From Rhinopithecus roxellana (taxonomy: Eukaryota; Chordata; Mammalia; Primates; Cercopithecidae), in assembly GCF_007565055.1 (NCBI RefSeq), contig NC_044557.1, positions 141,736,493-141,800,492 of the forward strand: a stretch of DNA of 64,000 bases, written 5' to 3'. A model generated the notes under the pieces. The model worked only from the letters and a program-made list of their open reading frames with translations, had not been told where the DNA came from and ran no database searches. How positions within the stretch are numbered: the stretch's first letter is position 1; each line of letters begins with the position of its first letter. Shown piece by piece: positions 47,880 through 61,039 of the stretch. A program made the position numbers and the translations under genes.

Positions 47880-48090
47880 ATTCTCCACTATGCCCAGCAT
47901 GTGGCCCAGGACAGCTTTGAATGCTGACCCGATACAAGTTCATCAATTTTCTTAGAACATTATGAGATTTTTTTGCTATTTTTTTTGTTAGCTCATCAGC
48001 TATCATTAGCGTATTTTATGTGTGGCCCAAGACAATTCTTCCAGTGTGGCCCGGAAGCCAAAAGATTGGATACCCCGATCTATAGGATGG
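47880..48090. repeat. DNA transposon-like interspersed repeat, family not named
   Basis: Two 'gtggcccaagac / gtggcccaggac' segments and the end 'gtggcccggaagccaaaagattggataccccg' match a repeat I have seen often ('...ccaaaagattggacaccc') but cannot name safely. Confidence 0.5.
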
Positions 48091-48339
48091 TGATCTTAGT
48101 TTCAATCCTTTTATTTAACATTAATTTCACAGGCTTAAAAGGCAATGTAGGGTTGATCCCTACCCACTTCTTCCCCCTTAGGCCATGTCTCCACCCTTTC
48201 ATACACACACACCCCTTAGTGGTTTCTCTCCAGTCATTTCACTCTATTCTTCTGCTTATGTACATCCTTCCCACTGAATGGCCTCCTTTCTATCCCCTCC
48301 CCTATTTCTGTCCAGTGAATGCAAAGTCAGCTCAAGCTT

Positions 48340-48465
48340 CTCTTTTAAACTTTGCTACTCATTTGCAGCTCCACCCTAGGCCTACTGAATCACCACCTGC
48401 AGTTTCACAAGATCCCCAGATGATTAAAATGCACGTGGAGTTTCTGAAGCACTGCTGAGAATCAG
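48340..48465 (+). repeat. MER20-like hAT element
   Basis: 'tttgcagctccaccctaggcctactgaatcaccacctgcag' and 'ccccagatgattaaaatgcacgtggagtttctgaagcactgctga' fit MER20. Confidence 0.65.
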
Positions 48466-48499
48466 GACCTCTTTGTGAGCTTATCCTGCCAGGACACCC

Positions 48500-48705
48500 T
48501 CCTCTGTGTGCCATGGACTACGCCTTGCTTTCTGCTCACACCACGTACTTGCTTCTATCACAGCATTTGCCCCCACATTCCTCTTGGACCATCTCCAAGG
48601 TTCTTGAGATCAGGAAGAGCACCTGATTCAATTCGGGTCCTCAGGAACTGACAAAGGTCTAGCATGGAGTGAGCCTTAATAAATGTTTCCTCAACAAATT
48701 CATTT
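48500..48705 (+). repeat. L2 3' end
   Basis: 'gttcttgagatcaggaagagcacc' to 'ctagcatggagtgagccttaataaatgtttcc' is an L2 tail. Confidence 0.65.
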
Positions 48706-50374
48706 TTTTAATGCCAAGAGTAAATGATATATTTTGAAAATGTGTTCGCCCATCACCTGCATTGAAGCATTCAGTGCTTAACCCATTTTCATAAGTTTAT
48801 GTGTCTCTTCAGTCTATTAGAGACTTTTTTCTTTACACCCTTTACAATAATTAGCAACTGTGAGATGGCAAATACCCATTTTAAAAATTTATGTTTAGCC
48901 ACCAGTTTTACTTGCTTTAGGAGGAACAGAAAAACGGATTTTTAGAATACAAATTTACCAAATTGCTGCCCTTTCAGCAGAAACAATGATGAGTCATCAT
49001 CATCACAACTGATAAACAAGGGTAGGCAAGTAACAGATCAAAATGACTGGGCCACAGCCACAGTGCAGCCAAGGCTTCCTACATTTTGGAAATCCGCTTA
49101 TTCTTCAGAAATACATGCCTCGTAGCTTTGTTTCTAAACACACCTTAGGTTTGCAGACATTTCTGTGTGCGCCTTGGAACTACTACAGAAGACCTGTACC
49201 TTCACACAGCTGCACTAGAGGAAAGCTCACCCCTGCACCCAAATATCATTTCCCTGACCTCCCCTATCTCACTGGCACCCCCATCCAGGCCCACCCCCTA
49301 CACCTAATGACAGCCAGTCCTCGCCAAAGTCTTCCCAATTCCACCATGACTCTTGACTAATGAGCACTGAGGAGAACAAAATAAATGCTGATTTCACCAA
49401 AAGATTAGTTCCTTTGATAGTGAGAATAATCCCAACAGTGTGTGACTATTACTATCCCAGTTTATAGATGAGAAAATTACTTAGGTGGTTAAATGGCATA
49501 CCTGGGTCACATACCCAGCTGGTGACAGTAAGGCCTAGAATCCAAGTGTCTAGCCACCCGCCCAGTGTTCCCTGGGCCATGCCACAGAATACAAGCATCT
49601 CAGTTAAAGAAGTATGAGGCCTGGAGGCAGACAGAGTTCTGACTGGAGCTCTTACTAGACAGGAGCTCCTACAGCGGAATGGGGAAAACAATGCGCATAC
49701 AACAAAGACATTTAACTATTTCACCAACAGCTCCGACGTTTAGCTTAACAGTAAAGATGACCTAAAGTCGTTTTAATTGGATTTCATACCAAGCAATAAA
49801 ATATGCACATCATAAGCAATATTAAAAGTCAAACACAGCAATATTAGGTTAACTGAGAGACTGCAAGTAACCCAGGCACTAAATTCTTAAACAGTGAAAT
49901 CAATACAGGACTTCTCTGAATTACAGTCCTGAAAAGATGACATTTACCAGCTCATATCGTATTGTGTAACTTATCCCAGATGTGAAAGATAAAGATTTAA
50001 GATCTACTTGTCAGAATACTATTGACCTCAGCAGTTTATTTTAAGCTCATGCACTTAGCATAGACTTACGTATAGACAACAGATTTGTTTTTATTCTGTA
50101 ATTATAACCATCTTTTATGTAGGGAAAATCTGGAAGGTATAACACTTCCACTTTGCCTCAGATAGTAACACAGACAGTCTACTGGATTTGAAGCAAACTT
50201 TCATTAATCAACCAATTTACTGAAACACTCACCTCAGAAAACCTGAGTAAGTGTACTATATTTAACAACAATAAAAATCAGTCAAAGATGCCTAGCAAAA
50301 CTAAAATTTCAATGGAAAGATAAAGTGAACAACAGGATAGTGTTAATATTAATATTATCCTATTCTGTAAAACA
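48706..50374. other. Non-coding, mostly single-copy, with a reversed MIR
   Basis: 49420-49600 ('atcccagtttatagatgagaaaattacttaggtggtt...gggtcacatacccagctggtgac') is a reversed MIR. The rest is unassigned. Confidence 0.5.
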
Positions 50375-50575
50375 AGATGGTAGAATGGTGCTTGCCAGGG
50401 GCTGGTGGGGAAGGGAAATGGGGAGTTGTTCAACGGGTATAAAGTTCCAGTAATGCAAGATGAATACGTCCTGCAGATGTGCTGTACAACACACTGCCTA
50501 TGTTTAACAATACTGCACTGTGCACTGAAAAATGTGTTAAAGGGTAGATCTCGCTAGGTCTTCTAAGAAAGAAGG
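50375..50575 (+). repeat. Old L1 3' UTR fragment
   Basis: 'gatggtagaatggtgcttgccaggggctggtgggg...gagttgttcaacgggtataaagttccag' is the L1M 3' UTR. Confidence 0.75.
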
Positions 50576-50589
50576 AAAAGAAAGAAGAG

Positions 50590-50867
50590 GCTGGGTGCAG
50601 GGGCTCATGCCTTTAATCCCAGCACTTAGGGAGGCCGAGGTGGGTAGGTTGCGAGGTCAGGAGATCGAGACCATCCTGGCCAACACGGTGAAACCTCGTC
50701 TCTACTAAAATACAAAAAACTGGCTGGCTGTGGTGGCCCGTACCTGTAGTCCCAGCTACTCGGGAGGCTAAGGCAGGGGAATCGCTTGAACCCAGGAGGC
50801 ACAGGTTGCAGTGAGCCGAGATCACACCACCGCACTCCAGCCTGGGTGACAGAGCAAGACTCCATCT

Positions 50868-50902
<35 letters not shown>
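50590..50902 (+). mobile_element. Alu element with long A-rich tail
   Basis: Complete Alu, about 33 A, then a (GAAA)-like extension to 50951. Confidence 0.92.
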
Positions 50903-50903
<1 letters not shown>

Positions 50904-50951
50904 AGAAAAAGAAAAAAGTAAAGAAGAGAAGAAACGAAAAGGAAGAAAAGA

Positions 50952-51964
50952 AACCAACAAACAGGACTTGGAGGGAGCAGTGATAGCTATGAGATATGGG
51001 AAATGAAGGAAGAAGAACAAATTATACAGGAACACTGAGAAATTATCACATTGGCTAGAGAAAAACTCAGAACTAACCTGGTTGAGGGGGTCCCAAGGCA
51101 AAAATAAAATTATAAAGTTCCATTTTGCAAATCCCCTGCAAAAAGAAAAACTTACATATTTTAAGTTTGTATTTACCTATATGTTGAAAAAGTCCAAAAG
51201 GCCATACCACAATTTTGTGAGACTAGTAAGAGGTACAGCAGAGTCAGACAAGGAAGAACAGGGAAGGTGCAGAAATGATAACTTTTCCTTCATACTTTAT
51301 ATACAAATACATTACTCCATATGAATTTTAATTTTACAATGAGCATATTTTATAATGAAACTATTAAATATTATTAAAGTCAATGGGGTCAAATTTAATC
51401 AGATAAGACATCTAAGACAAAACAAAGAAATAAAGAAAGGATAAAATTGGATCGATTAAGTTGATTTTAATAATCACTTTTATTTCTGGTCATCTGTAAT
51501 CATTACTTATTCTTCAATTTTCTTTTATTTTACAGTACTTAAAGAAAAAACAGAATCAGTATTCTAATTGATGCTTTGTATGGCTATCATAAAAACAGTC
51601 GCTTTACTACTGGAAAGTTCATCATGTTACCCTCATGGGATGTTTCCTAGGACTGGACATTAAAGCCCAAGAATGAACTCCTGAAGGGTGTCCTTTGTCT
51701 CGACCCTTATGTTAAATGATTCACTCTCCAGGAGAGAGTTCCCAGGGCCCTCACAGGTATGTAGTGTAATCTCTCAGCAACAATTTGGCCTTCTCCATTC
51801 TTGAAGGAAGGCCTAGGGAAGAAGGTGGGTCCCACACCACTCACAGATCACCTTTAATATCATGACAGCAATTTCCAGAGCCACACAAACACCTACCAAA
51901 GCAACTTCTCGTCTCTCAACTATCGCCTAGATGCAAAGAAATTCAGCACTAACATACATATATT
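50952..51964. other. Non-coding, single-copy
   Basis: No recognised element. Confidence 0.4.
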
Positions 51965-52088
51965 TTTAAATTTTTGTAGAGGTGGCGTCTATGTTGCCTA
52001 GGCTGGTCTCAAACTCCTGGGCTCAAGTGATTCTCCTGCCTTGGCCTCCCAAACTGCTGGGATTACAGGTGTGAGCCACCATGCCCAG
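51965..52088 (-). mobile_element. Alu monomer (old)
   Basis: Reversed single arm ending 'gtgagccaccatgcccaggc'. Confidence 0.8.
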
Positions 52089-52239
52089 GCTTAATATATT
52101 TTTCAGAAGACTATTCAGCATTGAAAAGGTGACTTCTTGTTTATATATTTGGTAACAATTTATGGATTTTGAAGATGAGTTTTAATTAGTTAACAAAGAA
52201 ACACTGACTACTATATGATCTATATCAAAAGACACATAT

Positions 52240-52533
52240 CTGTTTTTATTTTTTTTGAGACAGAGTCTCACTCCATCACCCAGGCTGGAGTGCAGTGGTG
52301 CCATTATGGCTCACTGCAACCTCCGCCTCCCAGGTTCAAGCGATTCTCCTGCCTCAGCCTCCTGAGTAAGCTGGGATTACATGCACACACCACCACACCT
52401 GGCTCATGTTTTTCTATGTTCAGTAGAAACAGGGTTTCACGAGGCTTGTCTCAAACTTCTGACCTTAAGTGAGCCACCTGCCTTGGCCTCCCAAAGTGCT
52501 GGGATTACAGGTATGAGCCACTGCGCCTGGCCA
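52240..52533 (-). mobile_element. Alu element
   Basis: Reversed complete Alu with a small deletion in the middle ('ggtttcacgaggcttgtctc'). Confidence 0.9.
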
Positions 52534-53506
52534 AAACAGATCATCTTAATAAAAATCTGGACAATAGATTCACATGAAGATGTGTGTTACCCAAGTATTT
52601 ATGTGCTTACCTAGTAAGGCAACTGCAAGTAATCACAAAGTTCAAACATATACAGAGCCATAAACACCTGACATCCTGCCACAGGATTAACTACCAGATG
52701 TTCTCAGTAAAAACTGTAAACTAGAGAAAACATCATGTCTCATCATAAGATATGTTGTTCTGTAGTTTATACGGCTTAGTAGGAACACAGGTATCATGGG
52801 GAAGAAGAAGAAAATGAGGCTGGAGAAATAGGTAGTTTACAGTCGGGTGAGACATGGCACTGAATGCCAGACTCATAATTTTAGACCTTAATTGTTAGGG
52901 ATGGATATGGTGGGAAGATGTGTGTTGCAGGGGTGGGGGAGACTGAGGCTTTCTTAGCATTTACATCAGAACTTGATTGTGTGGTAGCAGTGTGCACAAC
53001 TGATTGAAGACTGAAATCAGGGAAAAAGGAAGCTAGAATACCAGCACCTGCCAGCTTTAGAGAAGTGAGAATTTTAACTAGAAAATGAAAAGATTATTGA
53101 GGTCCATTTGAAATATATCAGTAAGGCATGCAAGTTGCAAGGCCACTAACTACTAAGGTCAGAAACAGAAAATGCCAAATTGACAGACACAGTTAAAATA
53201 CAAGACATGAGAATATGTATTTTTTTTCCAATTAATTCAGAGAATGTTTCTAGCTATCATTATAACTTGGGTTTCTTAAACACAAGTCAACTACACAGGG
53301 ACAGTTACCTGTAGAGTAATTATCTACAGTAACTAGGAATTATTACAAAATCACGGGAAACCTAAAAGTGACAAACAAGTTAACAGTAAGTTATGAGAGA
53401 AACAAATTATACATACTCAAAACCGTGTTTGCAGGTTCACTTCCAATTAAGCTTAAGGGACCAAATTCTCTCAACACTAAATATACATGTTTAAGAATTT
53501 AGCTTC
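52534..53506. other. Non-coding, single-copy
   Basis: No recognised element. Confidence 0.4.
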
Positions 53507-53812
53507 AGGCCGGGCGCGGTGGCTCAAGCCTGTAATCCCAGCACTTTGGAGGGTCGAGGCAGGGGATCACCTGAGGCCAGGCCAGGAGTTTGAGATCGGT
53601 CTGGCAAACATGGTAAAACTCCATCTCTACTAAAAATACATAAAACATTATCTGAGCGTGGTGGTGGGCACCTATAATTCCAGCAACTTGGGAGGCTGAG
53701 GCAGGAGAATCACTTGAGGCTGGAAGGTGGAGGTTACAGTGAGCTGAGATCCTGCCACTGTACTCTGGCCTGGGCGAGAGAGCAAGACTCTGTCTTAAAA
53801 AAAAAAAAAAAA
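53507..53812 (+). mobile_element. Alu element
   Basis: Complete Alu, 'ggccgggcgcggtggctcaagcctg', with A tail. Confidence 0.92.
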
Positions 53813-53814
53813 AG

Positions 53815-54305
53815 TGAAAGACTTGAGCAGATATCTGTACAACCATCTTCATAGCAGCATCATTCACGATAGCCAAAATGTAGAAGCAACACAACTTTCA
53901 CAGGCAGATGAATGAACAGAAGGTGGTACAGCTATGCCATGGAATATTCTCCTGCCTTAAAAAGGAAGCTGACACATGATACAACATGGATGAACCTTGA
54001 AGACACGATGCTAACTGAAATTAGCCAGTTACAAATATGTAACGATTCTCATTCATGATTACTAGAATAGTCAAACGCATATAGACAGAACACAGAACGG
54101 TGAGTGCCAGGCGCTGAAAGAAATGGAGAACTGGGGGTTAGTAAAATGGATACAGGATTTCAAAGGGAAAACAAAGTTCTGGAGATGGATACGGAGGATA
54201 GCTGCACAAAAATGTGAATGTACTTAATGCCACAGAATTGTACATTTAAAAAAATTGCTCAAGTGGCACATTCTGTGCAATGTATGTTTTGCCACAATTT
54301 TTAAG
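53815..54305 (+). repeat. Old L1 3' end
   Basis: 'catcattcacgatagccaaaatgtagaagcaac', 'acatggatgaaccttgaagac' and 'gctaactgaaattagccag' are typical of L1M tails. Confidence 0.85.
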
Positions 54306-54437
54306 TTAAAAAAAAAGGAACTTGTGCAACTAGTTAGAGTACGATATTAAAAAAATAAAAGTCTTACTGGAATAAAACCATACTGACACCATTAATAAGG
54401 TGGTATATAAATCTCAGAAATATAAAAATTCAGGATA

Positions 54438-54742
54438 GGGGCCAGGCGTGGTGGCTCACACCTGTAATCCCAGCACTCTGGGAGGCCGAGGCGGGCGGAT
54501 CACGGGAGGTCAGGAGATGAGACCATTTTGGCTAACATGGTGAAACCCCGTCTCTACTAAACATACAAAAAATTAGCTGGGCATGGTGGCCGGCGCCTGT
54601 AGTACCAGCTACTTGGGAGGCTAAGGCAGGAGAATGGTGTGGACCCGTAAGACGGAGCTTGCAGTGACCCGAGATCGCACCACTGCACTCCAGCCTGGGC
54701 CACAGAGCGAGACTGCGTCTCAAAAAAAAAAAAAAAAAAAAA
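54438..54742 (+). mobile_element. Alu element
   Basis: Complete Alu with A tail of about 23. Confidence 0.92.
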
Positions 54743-54824
54743 GGGTAAAGGAGGTATCTTAAATCAGCAAAAACACTTATTTGTGGTATTAAGATATTTG
54801 AATTATTAAATTAAAATTTGAGAA

Positions 54825-55380
54825 GCAGAACGGTATAGTGGTTAAAAGCTGACAATCTCAAGGCAGATCATCTAGGTACAAACCCGCGCCACCTCACACT
54901 GCCTAGTGAGCACGTTCCTTACCACTCTGCACTTCTGTTTTCCATATATAAGAATGGGGTTGATAGGAGTAGTCCCTACCTCACAGGTTCTTGTGAGAAT
55001 TAAATAAATTTATAATTTTAAAATGCTTAGGCCGGGTGCAGTGGCTCACGCCTGTAATCCCAACACTTTGGGAGGCCGAGATGGGTGGATCACGAGGTCA
55101 GGAGATCGAGACCATCCTGGCTAACACAGTGAAACCCCGTCTCTACTAAAAATACAAAAAAAAATTAGCCGGGCATGGTGGCGGGCACCTGTAGTCCCAG
55201 CTACTCGGGAGGCTGAGGCAGGAGAATGGCGTGAACCCGGGAGGCAGAGCTTGCAGTGAGTGGAGATTGCGCCACTGCACTCCAGCCTGGGCGGTAAAGC
55301 GAGACGCCATCTCAAAAAAAAAAAAAAAAAAAAAAAAAGCTTAGAACAGCATCTGGCACAAAGTACCATACAAATATTAG
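54825..55380 (+). repeat. MIR relic split by an Alu
   Basis: 'acggtatagtggttaaaagctgac' and 'gagaattaaataaatttat', then after the Alu 'gcttagaacagcatctggcacaaagtaccatacaaatattagc': a nearly complete MIR. Confidence 0.85.
55031..55338 (+). mobile_element. AluY-type element
   Basis: Complete Alu inside the MIR; 'aaatgcttag' before and 'aaaagcttag' after are the target duplication. Confidence 0.94.
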
Positions 55381-56299
55381 CTATTAGCGCTCACCATCCA
55401 CCAAAATAAATTAAATTGGATTACGATTACAAAGCAAAGGGCTTAAGATGAAACCATAAAACACAATAATTAAATATAGGTCAGTCTTCTTTTTGAGTAG
55501 AGAGCATCTTATGCATAAAAACACAGGAAAAGATAAAGGAAACAAGATATCTGACAACACAAAAGTGAAAAAAGATTAAGAAATCACCATATGCAAAATA
55601 AAAAGACATAAAAACAACAGGCAAGGAAATGAACAGCAGCAGATCAACAAAAAATCCTATGCCCCTAAATGTAAGTGAGCAAAAGCTCTCAAAAGAATGA
55701 ATTTTAAAGAGTTGATAACTTTTTTTTTTCTCCAAGCTCACTGTGTCTAACACCTTTCCTGGTGAGCCAACTATCATTCCTAATCCCCATCTCCATTGCT
55801 TAACCCCATAGAAAAGTTTAAAAAGTCAAATACTTGCTTCCTGATCTTTCATGCCAGTAGGGGCAAGAGCCAGATCTGGTCTGTGCCAATCAGACATAAG
55901 GACGAGAGGGCAACGGGGGAGCTGCTGAACGTGTGTCCCCAATTAAACGAAGAGAGGAGGAGGTCCCTGTCCCGAGATGCCGTCCTTTGCTTCCAGCCTT
56001 TGAACACAGTCACAGGAAGTGGTGGCATGCACACGGAACTCTTAGCAGCCATATTTTAACTGAAAAGCCAATGACAAAGCCACATGCTGATGTGAGATGA
56101 GCAGAGAGGCAGAGAGAGGACATTTCTGAATCGTCAAACCTGGAACAGCCTGCCTCTAGCCCTCCCAAAGCATAAACACACACAGCCTCTGGTTTACATC
56201 CACCAGTTAGGTTTTCTGTCGCCTGCTGCAAATTGTGTTCTTAACTGCGCCATTCTCCTGCCAGCAGTATTGGATGCAGTTGGTTCCTCTTTTCTCGTT
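55381..56299. other. Non-coding, single-copy
   Basis: A G/C-richer stretch at 55850-56200 has chance open frames on both strands; no exon is supported. Confidence 0.4.
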
Positions 56300-56981
56300 G
56301 AAAGGCTTTCCTTATTTGGCTTCTGGGATGCCCCTACCTTCCTGCTGTTCCTTCTTGACTTTGGAGAGTCTAGGGAGCATCCCAGAGCTATCCTTGACCT
56401 GTGCTCTCTACACTTACTGCTTTGGGGATCTCATCCAGTCTGGTGACTTTAAATATCCTCTATATGGTGCTGAATCCTAAATTTATATCCGTAGACCAGA
56501 TTTCTTCCATGCACTTCAAACTTGCATATCCAGCTTTCTACTCCACACGGCCTCTTATCAATCATTTCAATGTAACTGAGTTTCAGATCTCCCCTTCCCA
56601 ACATCTGTGCTTCCACCATCCAGTCTCATCTCGGGTAAAGGCTGCACCATTCTTCCATTGCTCACACCAACATGGTCATGGTCATCCGTGACTCTTCCCT
56701 TTGCTCTCACCCCCAATCCAATCTAAGCAAACCTCACTGGCTGTCCCTTCAAGCACATACCTAGAATCTGACCAGGCCCTACTGCCACAACCTGGGTCCC
56801 AGAAACCATAACCTCCTGCTGTCATCACAGCAACCCCTCCTAACTGATCTCCCTGTTCCTACCCCACCCACATCCAATCTACTCCCAACACAACTATCAG
56901 AGTGATCCCATTAACATTTAAGTCACTCCACTTCAAAGTCAAAATCCTAATTATGATTTTCAAGACTATACATGATCCATG
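56300..56981 (+). repeat. L2 element body
   Basis: 'ctgatctccctgttcctacc', 'cagagtgatcccattaacattt' and 'cactccacttcaaagtcaaaatcctaattatgattttcaagac' follow L2. Confidence 0.65.
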
Positions 56982-57270
56982 CTGGGCACGGTGCCTCACG
57001 CCTGTAATCCCAGCACTTTGGGAGGCCGAGGTGGGTGGATCACCTGAGGTCTGGAGAACGAGACCGGCCTGAACAACATGGTGAAACCCTATCTCTACTA
57101 AAAATACAAAAACTAGCTGGCCGTGGTGGAAGGCGCCTATAATCTCAGCTACTCGGGAGGCTGAGACAGAAGAACCGCTTAAACCCGGGAGGCGGAGGTT
57201 GCAGTGAGCTGAGATCGTGCCATTGCACTCTAGCCTGGGCAAAAGAGCAAGACTCCGTCTCAAAAAGATA
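56982..57270 (+). mobile_element. Alu element
   Basis: Complete Alu with almost no A tail ('ctcaaaaagataaaac'). Confidence 0.9.
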
Positions 57271-58773
57271 AAACAGCAGACACTGTCTCCATTATATATG
57301 TAAACACGCGTGCATGAGAATATGCAGAAAAAAAGGTGCCAAATAGTCATAAATTTTTAAGTTAAAAGCTATTTGGTGGTGGTAAGATGACAGGTGTTTA
57401 TTTTCTCACTTTAAATTTAAAATGCTATACCTTTAAAATAGCCTACTGGGAAGAGAGTAAACTTGACAAACTATCCAATTTGCCTGGTTAAATTCAAGAC
57501 ACAAGAAGTAAAGAACAAAACAGGGCCCCGCATCCCTTTCTTGATATTGACATTGACAAGAGGCTCTCGGTCAGCCTCTTCTTTGTTGACTGCCAGAAAG
57601 CCAATCTGTTGTGTTCTAATCACCTGCTGGCCCTCCTCTGTATTTTCACTCCATTTGTACTTACTTTGACCACAATCTCTACATTCTATACTTTGAGCCG
57701 TAACTCAGAGTATTGAGAGAAAAATATCTCAATCCATGTACATCCTCCTTATTTCTCGGATCTCAGGGGGCAAAAGTTAAACAGCACAAAGCATCAACAT
57801 TAAACCAAGTCTGGCCCCTATCTATTTAAGAGTGTAACTCTATTACACTATATAATCTCCTACATTACAGAAAGAAAAAAATTAAGCAAACTTTGGTATT
57901 TATAATTACACCCTCATCCAAAATCCTACAGTTCTTTTTATTAAATTTTACTGTTATAAGAACAAATGTGATGAAAGAAGAATCTGTCACCTCTTCTGTT
58001 TGGCAGTTAATACCAAGAAGGCAAAAACCTTATCTTACGCATCCTACAATCCCTCAGTGTCTGGGACATGACTTATCTAGCATACGCTATCTATTAAGTA
58101 AATATGTTGCAGAACACAGTGTATTTCAGTAACACTCTACATTTATATCTTGCAAATGTGATTTTAGTATTCTACCTTCCAGAGTTCCTCAAGGCCATAG
58201 GACTCTGTATAATTATCCTCGTTTGCTTAAATTCAAGGGTAAGCTCCCCAGACAAAGGCACAGCAACACAGGTGAGTCACAACAAAAACACAGCAAGTCT
58301 GAAGAGTGCAGTAATTTGACAAAGCAGCAAAAAGTCCCACAAAGCAAGGTTCTCACGATGACTCCAGCTGCAGAGAAGCGCAGCATTCTCGGTGATGCCG
58401 TCAGTACCTGCCTCTGCAAGTATGTTCACAAGATGTCTGTGGCTTCAGGTGGGGATTAAACAAAAATAACTGCCTTAGTCACAGGCCTGGAACATGTGTC
58501 CCATAACTACAGGAACATTTAAATTCAGAGGGGAATAAACCAAAGGCTTAGCGGTGTTGCTTCCTTTTCCCAGCTACCATACAAAGGAGATGAACAAGGG
58601 TCATGTACACCAGCCAATTTATTTACCATCTGACACTCATGCTAATAATGCCTGATAAGAACAAAAGAAGGTGCACAGTGAGCCTCCTGGCTCATTAGGA
58701 GTCAAGGTTTATGAGCAGAGCTCCATTGGGCAATGAGATGGTGAGATCACTGAGACCTCAGAACTTAACACCA
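57271..58773. other. Non-coding, mostly single-copy
   Basis: An L2-like tail lies near 57990-58110. Otherwise nothing recognised. Confidence 0.4.
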
Positions 58774-58948
58774 TCTTTTTTTTCTTTTCTTTTCTTTTCA
58801 GAGGGTCTCGCTCTGTCACCCAGGTGGCAGTACAGTGGTACAATCATAGCTGACTGTAGACTCAAACTTGGGCTCAAGAGATGCTCCTGTCTCAGCCTCC
58901 CAAGTAGCTAGTAGCTGAGACTACAGGCAGGAGCCACTGGGCCTAGCC
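58774..58948 (-). mobile_element. Alu monomer (old, J-type) with (TTTTC)n
   Basis: Reversed left-arm sequence 'agggtctcgctctgtcacccaggtggcagtacagtgg' with a TTTTC-repeat tail. Confidence 0.8.
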
Positions 58949-60219
58949 TGTCCTTATATTTTTATGTCAGCTCTTTTCTGAGGGTTTCCTTGGTCTCTAC
59001 ATATTTTTACTCTTAAACTTCAAGCATGCACATATCCCTATGAGGTGCTTCCCAGTTTGTAGCCTCCTCCAATTTCACACACCCCGAACGAAACTCACTA
59101 TTCTCCTCCAGAAAACTTCTTGCTACTCTATTCCACATTTCACTTCATGACCTACCATGAAGTGGTGGGTAGACACTTGGGACTGTTCACCACCAAAAGA
59201 AGTGACCAGACACTTTCTCCAAATTATTTTAAATATGTACTCTACCATCTGTTCCCAAAAAACGTGTAGCACTCGTGCAAGTTTGTGTCTAGAGTACTAG
59301 AACTAATCAGCCTCAATCTCCCTGGAGGCAGAGGCTCATCTCATTGACCCCGGGACACGTCTGCTGTGTCCAGCAGGACATGCTGACCCTGGCCTTGACG
59401 TTCCCCAAGCACATGGTATCTTTTGAGAACGCCACATCTGCACCTTCGGGAACCCCAGCTGCCTCCTCTACTGGCAAGGCGCATTCCAAACTCCTGCAGG
59501 CGCATTCCAAACAGTTCAAATGTCACCGCCTCTCCTCCAGTTCTCCCTCATAATGAGTTAGTGTTGCTCCTTTACTGTGGATACATAGTGCTTCGCACAG
59601 GTCTCCATTCAAATCAAGCCAAGCAATGTTTCGAAACACCTTTTGTGTAACCAGTACACTGTGCACTGGAAAATATGAAAATAACTAAGAGCTGAACTCT
59701 ATCCTTATGGATTTCACCGTCTAGAAGGAGACAGACATGTAAGGAAATAATCAGCATACAGCACTATGAATGCAAAGTAGCAGAGAGGCCAGGACAGCTG
59801 GGCTGGAATCTGAAGAGCCAAGAGTTTTCATTGGAACGATTTGCTTAGACACCCCCTTATCCCCTCACCCTCCAACCAGTAAGCTCCTTAAGAGGACATA
59901 TTTGCTTAATCCTGTTTGTAGTCTCAGAATCTAGTACACTGCCCAACACAGAGCAGGGACCCTAAGCACTCCTTGAATGAATGGGCAGGCCTGCACTGTG
60001 ACATACTAAGCCTACTCATGAGTCATTCCACAAAGCAATCTTCTCCATAATTACTGCCAAGTGAGAATTGTGTGAAACGCCTGGAAAAGATCAAGCATTT
60101 ACAAGTGATGATGTCTGTGAGGACGAAAAGAGGACACGTGCCTCATAGGCACCCGCATGGCCCTGCCGGGTTGGTTGACCTCCTCCGCCCACCCACGTCC
60201 TCCAGCCCACACCACACAC
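58949..60219. repeat. Non-coding with L2 relics
   Basis: 59330-59600 and 59860-59990 ('agtaagctccttaagaggacatattt...ctagtacactgcccaacacagagcaggg') resemble L2. A 21-bp period short tandem (ggcgcattccaaac) lies at 59478-59512. Confidence 0.5.
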
Positions 60220-60930
60220 AGTGAGTGGTTCACTGTTCCTTGCGCACCCCACACCCTGCCTCACCTCGGGGTCTCTGCACGGCTGGTCCCTGTGCCTGGA
60301 AAGTCCTCCCACCTGACATCCAAAAGCCTCCCTCCTCCCCTCCTTGCAAGTGTTTGCCCAAATGTCACCCTCTCAGTGAAGCCTTTCTTGATCTAGCCGT
60401 TTAAAAATCTAATTTCCTTCACTGCTTTTTTTTTTCTTTTTCTTTTTCTTTTTTTTTTTTTTTTTGAGATAGGGTCTTGCTCTGTCACCCAGGCTGGAGT
60501 GCAGTGATGCAACCTCAGCTCACTGCAACCTCCACCTCCCAGGTTCAAGAGAGTCTCCTGCCTCAAACTCTCAAGTAGCTGCAACTACATGCACCTGCCA
60601 CCATGCCCAGCCAATTTTTGTATTTTTAGTACAGATGCGGTTTCACCATGTTGGCCAGGCTGGTCTAGAACTTCTGACCTCAAGTGATCCACCTGCCTCA
60701 GCCTCCCAAGGTGCTGGGATTACAGGCATGAGCCACCGTGCTCGGCCCTTTCTCCTTTATCTGTGGATTCATCATCATGAATCACCACTTGTAAATGCTT
60801 GATCTTTTCCATCATCATGAATCCAAAAATGTATTTATTTCTTAATCCCCTTATTAGAATTTAAGGTTCCTAATGGAAGGAATGGGCCTCTTCTGTGCAC
60901 TTCATTACAGTACTTAGAAGAGTTCTTAGC
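60220..60930 (+). repeat. L2 element split by an Alu
   Basis: 'tggtccctgtgcctggaaagtcctcccacc', 'caaatgtcaccctctcagtgaagcctttcttgatc' is the L2 body; it goes on after the Alu with 'tttctcctttatctgtgg'. Confidence 0.8.
60426..60747 (-). mobile_element. Alu element
   Basis: Reversed complete Alu with a mixed T/C tail. Confidence 0.92.
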
Positions 60931-61039
60931 ACAAGCCAGCCTTCCTCACATTCTCCTTCACACACACGTGGTTTAATGAAGAATTCACTCATGTCCATGA
61001 AAGAAGACAAGAGTGTGTCAAGATTCCTGCATGTACATA

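Noticed and set aside
47973..48458. 161-codon plus-strand frame
   Set aside because: It runs through several unrelated repeats (a DNA transposon relic and a MER20-like element), so it is chance.
50613..51101. Long minus-strand open frames (160 codons) here and at 56859-57350
   Set aside because: Both are translations of reversed Alu sequence plus flanks, a common false coding signal in primates.
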